NCBI RefSeq assembly: GCF_024295805.1 | Contig: NZ_JANCLX010000014.1 | Coordinates: 121,383-185,382, forward strand | Direction: 5' to 3' | DNA from: Streptomyces cucumeris | Lineage (GTDB): Bacteria; Actinomycetota; Actinomycetes; Streptomycetales; Streptomycetaceae | Length of the DNA stretch: 64,000 nt | Part shown: positions 39,840 through 48,400 of the stretch, in pieces | Numbering within the stretch: position 1 is the first letter of the stretch | How the letters are laid out: each line of letters begins with the position of its first letter | Position numbers and translations under genes: made by a program | The notes under the pieces: model-generated | Databases searched by the model: none | Seen by the model: only the letters and a program-made list of their open reading frames with translations | What the model was told of the DNA's origin: nothing

Positions 39840-40305
39840 TCGCCTGGCTCCCGCCCGTGAGCTGATTCCACTGTTGCCAGGTAAGTACCTCCACCGTACC
39901 GACTTCAATGGTGTCGGTCATGACGCTGGGTTCACCCCCTTCATCGGGGTTCAGGGCGCCCGAACCGCTTTCGGTTTGGGCGCCCCACGCGTAGATGGTG
40001 ACGGTATTACCAGGTGAAAGTGTTCCCGCCTCATTCACGGTGACCTTGGCCTGGGCCGGTGCATCAAGAGGTTCCTGGAACTGGCTGATGTTGGTGATAC
40101 TCAAAGGACCCATGGCCCGGTCAGAGAGGTTCAGCTTGTCGCCGTCCACGTAGAGGTTCGGCGAGAAGTTTCCTGGCGTGGGGCGCTCCAATCCGAAGGT
40201 GAAGTATAGGCGGATGCCGCCCAGAGTGGTCAGGTCGCCGGGGGCTGGCACCTCAAAGATGAATTCTGCTGCCGTGCCGTCCGGTGGAATCTGAGTTGTG
40301 GTCAC
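39826..40305 (-). CDS. Structural-operon protein, probably beta-rich tail accessory
   Basis: The GTG start at 40303-40305 overlaps the preceding stop. The 159-residue protein is acidic, low in Lys and rich in Thr, Gly and Pro, with beta text such as AEFIFEVPAPG and KVTVNEAGTLSPGNTVTIYAWG. This composition fits a virion surface or tail-tip accessory protein. It is the last gene of the tail operon. Confidence 0.6.
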   Translation of the reverse strand: MTTTQIPPDGTAAEFIFEVPAPGDLTTLGGIRLYFTFGLERPTPGNFSPNLYVDGDKLNLSDRAMGPLSITNISQFQEPLDAPAQAKVTVNEAGTLSPGNTVTIYAWGAQTESGSGALNPDEGGEPSVMTDTIEVGTVEVLTWQQWNQLTGGSQAISGS

Positions 40306-40469
40306 TGTTCTCCTTCTTGTTGGGGGATTAGTTCGGCCTGTTCGCTGATGACCTTCACGGCCTTGGTCAGCTTGGCTTCGAGTATGGCTATTTTGTGATG
40401 GGCCTCCATCAGCTGCTGCTGATAGGAGGATATGACGTCATCCGAAGATATAGTTGAGAGATTACCCAT
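40302..40469 (-). CDS. Small coiled-coil protein of the tail operon
   Basis: This 55-residue frame is shorter than usual annotation limits. It starts at ATG 40467-40469, overlapping the preceding stop by 8 nt, and its own stop overlaps the next start (GTGA). It contains a clear heptad helix (HHKIAILEAKLTKAVKVISEQ). The two overlaps make translation very likely. Its role is unknown; small helical proteins can be assembly partners of tail fibres. Confidence 0.75.
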   Translation of the reverse strand: MGNLSTISSDDVISSYQQQLMEAHHKIAILEAKLTKAVKVISEQAELIPQQEGEQ

Positions 40470-41229
40470 TTGCCACACCTTCCTCCGTCAGGAGACCGCG
40501 ACGAATTGCGGTTCCCACCACGCGCTTGCGCATGATCTCCGGTACTTGAGACTCCATCAGTGCGTGATTTACGAAGTTGTCTCGCACTGTTTCGAGCTCG
40601 GCTTCACGGTCGGTCAGAAGCTGACGTACGTCGTCGAGTGGACGCGAGGAGATCAGGTCCATCTGCTGACCCTGCTCGGCCATTCGGTCCATGACGTCCG
40701 ATCGAGTGGCCACGGAGTCTGTGGACAGTCCGGTCATGCCTCTACAGGGAAAGCTCTGCTTCACGTCGGAGGCCAGGCAGCTTTTCACGTCCTCGATTCC
40801 TGACAGAACGGTGTCAACACAGAAGCGCATTACGCCGTCCGTGGTGCCCGGCATCACGGCTTGGCCCATTCTGTCCATGACGTAGCCAGGGGCGAAGGAT
40901 CTCATTCGGACCGGAGGGCCTTCGAAGTAATGCTCAGTTATGTCCGCGAGAGGATGCGGTCCGTAATCTACGGCCTCGTGTCGGGCATAGTATCGCTCGA
41001 GATCCCTGAGCTCCATGTCCAGAGTTGAAGCGTAGTCGGGCGCCCCCCACATCTCTTTGCGGTAGGACAGCCCTTGGAGCCGTATGTGGTGGCCAAACTC
41101 AACCGGGTCATCAGGATCGTTGGGGTTCTTGTGGACGACGATAAGCATGTCTCCACCGGGGTCATACTCTTCGCTTTTGTGAGGTTCATGTGGACGTAGA
41201 ATGTGACGAATGATGTGGAGTTCCGGCAT
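40462..41229 (-). CDS. Tail-module protein of unknown function
   Basis: The start is ATG 41227-41229. The 255-residue product has a basic His-rich N-terminus (PELHIIRHILRPHEPHK), then an acidic region with PNDPDDPVEFGHHIRL and a helical C-terminal half with QLLTDREAELETVRDNF. No membrane segment or enzyme motif is seen. It lies directly after the tail-tip protein and may be a baseplate or fibre attachment part. Confidence 0.6.
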   Translation of the reverse strand: MPELHIIRHILRPHEPHKSEEYDPGGDMLIVVHKNPNDPDDPVEFGHHIRLQGLSYRKEMWGAPDYASTLDMELRDLERYYARHEAVDYGPHPLADITEHYFEGPPVRMRSFAPGYVMDRMGQAVMPGTTDGVMRFCVDTVLSGIEDVKSCLASDVKQSFPCRGMTGLSTDSVATRSDVMDRMAEQGQQMDLISSRPLDDVRQLLTDREAELETVRDNFVNHALMESQVPEIMRKRVVGTAIRRGLLTEEGVANG

Positions 41230-41235
41230 GATTCC

Positions 41236-44200
41236 TCACGGGGTTCCGCAGACGGCGATGAAAACAACTTCTTCAGTCCCAGAGCTGGAGACGTACTGGA
41301 ACCCACCCTCAGTTCCGCTTGGATATTGATAGATGGAGCTTGTAACCGGGGTCGTGCCTGCGTTGGGGCATAGGATTGGGTAGTACTTTCGTGTTGTTGC
41401 AAGCCCGTAGGAGTATGTTCCATTCTGGAGGCTGACGCGGTCCATGCGCATCATATCGTTGGTGTAGTGCGCCGTGTTGAACATCCCGCCTATACGGAAT
41501 CTTGCAACTGAGGTATCCCAGAATATCCCCTGAATGCTGATCGTCTCCGACCCGTAGTTTCTTGAAATCTTTGAGTTCGACACCCCGTAGGCGAATTGAA
41601 GGTCGATCCGTCCTGAAGAGTTTGTTGTTGCCTCAGGGCCGGTGATAACGAAGCCTCGGGCGTCCCATCCGCCGGAGCCCGCGGCGTCCGTCTGGAAGAT
41701 GTGAGGCCCTGTACCGCCAGCCGGTATCAGCCCCTCCCAGCGGAGACCCGCCTGACCTGCGGCATTGGCGTTCTGCGTGATAGAGACCGTCGGCCCGCTG
41801 GTCTGGCTGACCATCTCGTAGTACGCGGAGCGGATGGAGTGCTTTGCCGTGATCGCGTCGGCGTTCAGTAGAGCGGTCGTGATGGCGTTTGACTCGATGA
41901 GGGGCGTACGGATCAAGCCGTTGCCGATGTACACCGAAGACTCTTGCCACACTTCGACCTGGGTGAACTCCAAGGCCACGTCGGTGGAGACGCCGTTTTC
42001 CAGTCGGGCGTAGATGTAGGGAATCACTCCGACGACACCAGTCGGGACAGTGAAGCCACTGGAGGACTCCACGGTGTACGTGCCATTTGCGGTGATCGTG
42101 TAGTCCCCGATGATGACCCCCGCGGTGGAGATTCCCGCACCACTGCGTTGGTACTGCCGCGCGAACATGCCGATATTGATGGTTGAAGCACCTGGGCTTG
42201 CGGGGACCCCCGTGGCCTTGACGACAAACCGGGCGCGCAGGGTGCCAGTCTTCACGCCGTCCGCATTACCTGGCGCGGTCACTGGCACGGCCAGCTCGGG
42301 ACTGGCGAGAGGAGTACCGGGGAAATCGGACAGCGCTACGTTGAGCTGAGTGTTGTTGGTGAAGCCGAAGCGGCCCGTTGCGTTCGTCGTGACGTTATTG
42401 TCCACCCGGACCGCCCCGGTGGAGGTGATCGACCAGGCGACTCCGGCCGACGACGATCCGGTGGCCTGGGTGAGGCGCGCGGTGTTGAGCACGGTCGAGG
42501 ACATGCCGGGGTCGATGACGAGGTTGTTCGGGTCTCCGATTGTTAGGACGTCCACTGAGAGGCTGTGCGACTTGATCTGCTGGGCCGTCAGGGTGCCGAC
42601 GGCTATGTGATTCGCCGTGATGGAGTTGGCCTCCACGTCGGGGCTCGTGACACCGACCACGACGATCTGAGAGACCGCCGAGACGCTCGAGATGACGGAC
42701 GCGCTGTTGCGCGCCTTGAAGCGCACGTAGACGGTGTCGCCGATGTTCCAGGTCGGCGTACCGCCCTTGCCGCTCATGATGATCGATGAGCCTGGGGAGA
42801 AGATGTCCCCGGCGTGGTACCAGGTTGAGCCGTTCGTCGAGACCTCGACCTGCACCTCGCGGAACTCCGGCGGATAGTCGTTGCCGCCGGAGTCCTCGCC
42901 GTCCCATTCGGCCTTCACCGTTCCGAGCTTCGAGGAGAGTATGGGAGCCGACGGAACCGGAGGCGCATCTGTCGGATAGGCCATGGACTGAGAGACTTCG
43001 TCGGTCCACTCCGAGGCGTAGCCCGAGTCCCGGATGGCCTGGACCGAGAAGTAGTACACATACCCCGAGTCGAGGAGGGGCACCTTGGCGTGGATCACCT
43101 GACCGGTGGAGGGCGAGGCGGGCTGCCTTACCTGCACCACGCGCGCCTGTTCGAAGTTGAAGTCGGAGCGGCGGGCGGCCACGTTGTAGCGGGCCACGTC
43201 TATCGAACGATTGTTGACATCTTTGGTGACCACCTTGAAGGCCACGTCCGCCATGGAGACCGGATCGCCGATCTCGCTGAAGTAAGGCTCATTGGTGACC
43301 GATACGTCGATCGGCGTCGCCGGGGGAGTGCTGTTGACCGGAGGTGTCTTGGGCTTCGCGGTACCGCCGCCCGTGCCGCCGCCGCCAACAGATCCGCCAC
43401 TTCCGGAGCTGCGGGCAACCCATCGCTCCGTCTGAAGCGCGCGGTCGGTGAACCGGTCATTGAGTACCAAGGCGATGGAGACGCCATACGGATCCGTCCC
43501 GGAAAGCGTGATCTGGTAGACCCGCATGGACGCCTTCTGTGACCCCGTGTCATCCAGGGCGCGGATGAAGTCGCCGGGCCGGTAGTCAACGAGCGGCACC
43601 GGAGCGCCCTCGGTCCATGCCAGGCGCTTGGTGTACTGGGTGCGCGACTTGTACTTCGTTGCGAGCAGTCGGTCGGTGATCTGGGCGAGCGTCTGATCGT
43701 CGCTCACTCCGGATGCCGAGACCGCCTCATCCCACTTGCCCCACGGGAACTCGAGATCATTCGACGCCTCTACCAGCCACGATGTGGTGTTGTCGCCGAG
43801 GGCCACGATGAACCCGGCGAGATCTTCCCAGGTGCGCTCTGTGGGCTCCTCGGCGGTCGCGAGCAGGCTATGGATGTGCACGCCTGTATCGGTGTCGAGC
43901 TGGCGGCGCAGGTAGCCGTCGGCCTTGAAGAGCTCCAGCTCCCGCTTGTTGATCCACCAGTCGAAGAAGCCCTGCCGGGAGAAGGCGTCGATGATGGACC
44001 AAGCGTCCTGCGCGTAGTCGAAGCTCGCCCCCTTCACGGTGGTGCCCCAGGCGGTTCCGTTGGAGTCGACGCTGTTGTTGAAGGTGAACGTCAGGCCCGG
44101 AATGTTGTTCCGGTTGTGCGCGTAATCCAGGAGATCCTTGACGGGGAGGGCTGGGGAAACAGACGTCTTGTAGACGATCTGGTTCTCCTTGTTTAGTCGG

Positions 44201-44559
44201 GGATTGTCCTGGTCCATGAATCGTGCCTTCTTCAGCATCCATCCGTAGGACGGCATGGTGAAGGACATGATTCGCGGACGGGCGGCCATGTCGTAGGAGC
44301 GGCGGAGGTTGAGGAAGCGGCAGCCCGCGTGTTCGGTGAACGTCCCGGTGTCGGGGTTCCTCAGCTCGAGGGCGACCTCGCAGGGATTCTTGAGCAGGTT
44401 GGCGGCGCTGGAACCGTCCGGGTATGTCATCGTCAGCGACGACATGTCATTGAGGGGGATCCCGGCTTCCCAGGACAGCGGATGAGGGAGGACTCCGAGT
44501 GCGGCACCGTTTGGTGCATAGACCCTGAAGCGAACCGTAAGCATGTTCGTGTCGGCCAC
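41236..44559 (-). CDS. Tail-tip/minor tail protein with fibronectin-like and receptor-binding regions
   Basis: The 1107-residue protein begins at ATG 44557-44559. Residues 1-380 resemble the Tal/gp27-like hub domain of siphovirus tail tips (LSWEAGIPLNDMSS, RPRIMSFTMPSYGW and VDYRPGDFI). A Gly/Ser/Thr-rich linker is followed by two fibronectin-III-like stretches (PVPSAPILSS and VQVEVSTNG). The segment DVEANSITANHIAVGTLT after that is the short helix common before receptor-binding parts. The last 350 residues are beta-rich. It would sit at the tip below the tape measure and Dit protein and probably defines host binding. Confidence 0.82.
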   Translation of the reverse strand: MADTNMLTVRFRVYAPNGAALGVLPHPLSWEAGIPLNDMSSLTMTYPDGSSAANLLKNPCEVALELRNPDTGTFTEHAGCRFLNLRRSYDMAARPRIMSFTMPSYGWMLKKARFMDQDNPRLNKENQIVYKTSVSPALPVKDLLDYAHNRNNIPGLTFTFNNSVDSNGTAWGTTVKGASFDYAQDAWSIIDAFSRQGFFDWWINKRELELFKADGYLRRQLDTDTGVHIHSLLATAEEPTERTWEDLAGFIVALGDNTTSWLVEASNDLEFPWGKWDEAVSASGVSDDQTLAQITDRLLATKYKSRTQYTKRLAWTEGAPVPLVDYRPGDFIRALDDTGSQKASMRVYQITLSGTDPYGVSIALVLNDRFTDRALQTERWVARSSGSGGSVGGGGTGGGTAKPKTPPVNSTPPATPIDVSVTNEPYFSEIGDPVSMADVAFKVVTKDVNNRSIDVARYNVAARRSDFNFEQARVVQVRQPASPSTGQVIHAKVPLLDSGYVYYFSVQAIRDSGYASEWTDEVSQSMAYPTDAPPVPSAPILSSKLGTVKAEWDGEDSGGNDYPPEFREVQVEVSTNGSTWYHAGDIFSPGSSIIMSGKGGTPTWNIGDTVYVRFKARNSASVISSVSAVSQIVVVGVTSPDVEANSITANHIAVGTLTAQQIKSHSLSVDVLTIGDPNNLVIDPGMSSTVLNTARLTQATGSSSAGVAWSITSTGAVRVDNNVTTNATGRFGFTNNTQLNVALSDFPGTPLASPELAVPVTAPGNADGVKTGTLRARFVVKATGVPASPGASTINIGMFARQYQRSGAGISTAGVIIGDYTITANGTYTVESSSGFTVPTGVVGVIPYIYARLENGVSTDVALEFTQVEVWQESSVYIGNGLIRTPLIESNAITTALLNADAITAKHSIRSAYYEMVSQTSGPTVSITQNANAAGQAGLRWEGLIPAGGTGPHIFQTDAAGSGGWDARGFVITGPEATTNSSGRIDLQFAYGVSNSKISRNYGSETISIQGIFWDTSVARFRIGGMFNTAHYTNDMMRMDRVSLQNGTYSYGLATTRKYYPILCPNAGTTPVTSSIYQYPSGTEGGFQYVSSSGTEEVVFIAVCGTP

Positions 44560-44560
44560 T

Positions 44561-45403
44561 TCACACCACCGCGTACTTGGATCGCACCTGCACTCCGTTG
44601 TTCCCGCCAGCCGTAGTAACAGTAAATGTACCTGTCCTGTTACCGAAAGATCCCGACCCCTTAGACGTGAAAGTTAGAGGTCCGTTCCCGCGAAACTCCA
44701 GGGCTCCAGTCGTGTTCGTTCCACTGCTGAAGCTCCATGTCTCTGAAGACTGAATGCGGGCACGCATATACCTGGGGTCGATCAGAAGCCACTGACTGGA
44801 GCTGACGGAAGAAGAGCCGTCCCCCCAGAAGATGGTGGTCGCGGAGGTGTTGTCGGTGATCGTGAAGGAAGTGGCCGGGCCCTTCAGGAGGAGCAGGGAG
44901 TCCGCGATCGGTACGGTGGAAGCAAGGGCGTTGGGCAGCGTATTGGATGAGCTGTTGAAGAACGTCTCGTCAGTCTGGGTGCCGCGCCAGGCCCCTCCGG
45001 GAACGTTGAAAATGATTGTCGCTTCAGTGCGGTTCGCCGGGCAGGAGAAGTCGGGCGTGTTCATGGAGACAAGCTGGGCATCTGCGGACTCCTCGATGGT
45101 CCCCCGGATCCGGGTGAGAACGATCTGCTGATTGATCCCCATACCGAGGAGGCCCATCAACGTGTCCCAGCGTGAAGCCAGACCCTCCGGGGAGGTGTCG
45201 ACGACCCGGATCTTCAGGCTGACCGTGATCTGAGAGAGCGGGTCATTCCATTGAGGGATCGCGTAGTGCGCGCCTGGGACTTCGATGACGGCCCGACGGG
45301 GGGCCAGTGCAGGGGCGTACTCGGTGCCTTCCATGAGGTACATACCGGAGGTGACTGCCTTGCCTCCGATGGTGAATCCGTTGATCTTGTACGCAGTGGC
45401 CAC
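44561..45403 (-). CDS. Distal tail (Dit)-like protein
   Basis: The start is ATG 45401-45403, 4 nt after the tape-measure stop. The 280-residue protein has an N-terminal domain with YKINGFTIGGKAVTSGMYL and GAHYAIPQWNDPLSQITVSL, and after about residue 130 a jelly-roll-like part with IIFNVPGGAWRGT. Position directly after the tape measure and before the tail-tip protein, and the length, are those of Dit proteins, which link the tail tube with the tip. The assignment rests on position and fold-like text. Confidence 0.75.
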   Translation of the reverse strand: MATAYKINGFTIGGKAVTSGMYLMEGTEYAPALAPRRAVIEVPGAHYAIPQWNDPLSQITVSLKIRVVDTSPEGLASRWDTLMGLLGMGINQQIVLTRIRGTIEESADAQLVSMNTPDFSCPANRTEATIIFNVPGGAWRGTQTDETFFNSSSNTLPNALASTVPIADSLLLLKGPATSFTITDNTSATTIFWGDGSSSVSSSQWLLIDPRYMRARIQSSETWSFSSGTNTTGALEFRGNGPLTFTSKGSGSFGNRTGTFTVTTAGGNNGVQVRSKYAVV

Positions 45404-45406
45404 CGG

Positions 45407-48400
45407 TCACACCCCGCTGATGGTCGCCGCGTAGGCCAAGGAGCGGTTGATCGTCACCGACGTCGGCTCGGCCTGCGGGTACTGGTTGTTGATGTTGAAG
45501 ACGTTCGTCGGGCCCGACTGCGGCATGGCCATCCGGGCAGTGAAGGCCGAAGCGGACTCCGGGGGCACCTGCTGCACCATGCTCTTCCCAAGCATCGTGT
45601 TGGCCCCGCCGCCCTGCCTCACCTGGATCTGCTTGCCACCGCCCGTGACCCCGGAATCCATCCACCGCTTGACGATGCCGGAGAACCCCCGGCCGCCGGA
45701 CCGGTTGATGACCTCCAGCAGGGCCCCAAAGCGTCTGGCCGCCGACGCCTGCACGACAAACTCGCCATTGGAGAGCATGGCGGGGATCGCGTCTGACTTC
45801 GGCCCTCCAGGGCCGTGGATCCATCCACCGGTGGCGGCCTGGGCAGTCTTCGGGGGACTGTTCTTCTGGTAGTAGTAGTAGCCCACCGAGACCGTGGCGC
45901 TCCTGGACAGCGCGCGCGAGATGCTTCCTCCGGCCCGGTATGCGGCTTGCACGATGCCGCCGAGCTGACGGCTGAAGTTGCTCGTGCCCGCCAGAGTGAC
46001 ATGGCCCTTCGGGTTGAGCTTGCCCTTGTTGGCGTCGGCCACGGCCCTCTTCAGGGCGTCCAGCAGCTTCTTGAACTCGCCAGTCGACAGCTTGCCGTCG
46101 CCATTGACGTCGAACTCTCCGGCCGCCTCCTTGCCCAGGATGAGGTTGGCCAGGGCCTCGATCTGAGACCGGTACGCCTTGTCGTGGAGCTGAGCCTTCC
46201 CGTCGGGATTGAGCAGCCCCTGCCCTTCCTGTGACGCCAGGAACTCGGTCAGGGCCAGAACCTTCGCCCGGTACTCGGAGTCACTCAGCTTGCCCTTGCC
46301 CTTGGCGTCCAGCTTGCCTTCGGCCTCCAGCCCGTCGACCATCGTCGTGAGCTGGGTGAGCTGCGCCTTGAAGAAGAATGTGTCGAGCTGGGCCTTGCCG
46401 GTGGCGTCGAGCCTTCCGGACGTCTTCAGGTCGAGGATCATCTTCTGGAGTGATGTCAGGTCGTTGCGCGCCTCCAGGAGGTTGAGGGCCACTTTCGGCT
46501 CGACCTTCTGACGCCCGACCAGGTCGACGTACAGCTGGAGATCGCTGAGGGATTTGAACGCCTTGGCACTGTCTGCCGTGATGTCAATCTTGACCTTGGA
46601 CTTGCCCAGCGTCTGGACCAGCTTGCTGTACTCGTTGGAGATGACGCTGAAGTCTTCCGAGGTCTTGGCCTTGTCGATCACCTTGCCGAACACATTGGAG
46701 AGGATCGACCGGGTCTGGAGCGTGGCGTTCTTGATCTTGCCGGAGTTCTGGATGATCGAGGCCGCCAGGTCGCTGGTGGCCGTCGACCCGATCTCCCTCA
46801 GCTTCGGACCCAGCTTCGCCAGCTCCTTCGCAGACAGCTCGGCGAGCTGGGCCACGGCGGGCGCAGCCTCAGGACCGAGCTTGCGGAACTGGTCGGCGAT
46901 GTCGGGCCCCAGCGTGGCGGAGATCTTGATCAGGTTTGCCGACCACTCACGCTGGGCCTTGGCTATCTTGTCGAGCTGCTTGATGTACTCATCCAGTCCG
47001 CCCTTGCTGGACAGCTTGAACTTGTTCATCGCGTCCTCGGCGTCCTTGAACGAGTTCTTGGCTGCGGTCTTGAAGGCGTCGAGCGGCGTGCCGAACTTCT
47101 CAAACTGCTGACCTAGCTGGTCGATCGCCTGCTGGGCGTCGTCCGCCGATGAGTCGAGATCCTCCAGGGCTTCCTTGCCCAGCTTGATCCTGCCGCTTGC
47201 CGAGGAGGCGGCCTTTCCGGTGTCGTCCAGTGCATCCTTGAGCAGCTTCTTGGTGAGGGCTGCCTTCGTCGCCTCGTCCGATTCGGAGGACATCACCTCA
47301 CGGAGGCCCTCGAGGAAGTTCTTCAGGCGCTCCGCAGCCTTGGCCTCCTCGGTGAGCACCATGGTCTGGTTCTTGCCGTATACCGGACCGGCCTCCCGCT
47401 TCTTGGAGGTCTCATTGACCCCCTTGAGCGCCGCGTCGAGCTCCTTGATCGCCGCCTGCGGATCGGTGAGCGACTTCTGGAGCAGCTCACCTACGTCCAG
47501 GCCGGTTTCGGAGAGCTGCTTGAGGGCCTCTGCGCTCCGCTCGCTGCCGTCGGCGAGCTTGGACTGCTCCACCACGGCCTGAGCGGTGTCCAGTAGCCAC
47601 TGCTGGACGTTCTGGCCGATGGCTACGGTGTTGTCGCCCAGAGCCTTGGTGGATTCCCGGATCGTATCGTTGGCCTTCGCGATCTCACGCAGGTACCGGC
47701 GCGCAGCCTCCGCGCCTTCCCCGTGACCGGCCGCCTGCTGCTTGAGCTCGTCCACCGAGCCCTTGGTCAGCTCGATGGCCCGCTTGCGCTCCTCTGCCTC
47801 TGAGCGCGCGGACTCCGCCGCCTTGCGGTCCGTCCCGGAGATGTTCTCCTTTTCGACCCGGAGCTCCCTGAACGGCTTCACGCCGTTAGCCGCCGCCTCT
47901 GTGTCCGCCTTGATTGCGTTCGCCAGTGCCTGGGTGCCGCCGGTTGCCTCCATGGCTGCCGATGCGATCTTCTCCGACTCGCTGCGGAAATCGAACAGGT
48001 CCCCGAGTAGAGGGGCCATCAGGATGCCGATCGTGCTCAGGGCGATACCCCAGGGACCGAAGGCGAAGGATGCGGCGCGGGCCGCCAGGCCCGCAGATTG
48101 TGTCGCCTGGCCCACCCGCGTGAAGGCCGTCGCTGCCGTTGTGCCTGCGTTTACAGTCGTACCCAGACCGGACCCAAGTTGTGCACCAGCGGTCGCGGCA
48201 CGCTGCATGCTTGTTGACATGTTCGTCATGAGTGGCACGGTGCGTACGGCGGAGGTGTTCAAGCCCTGGACGGCGGTCGCCGAGATCGCCGTCTGGCTGG
48301 CATAGACCCGTGAGGAGTTTGCGAGCTGGGCCTGAGTCAGGGCGAGGTTCCGATTGGCGTTGGACACGTTCGTCATGGCCAGCGCCGAGGCCACTCCGGC

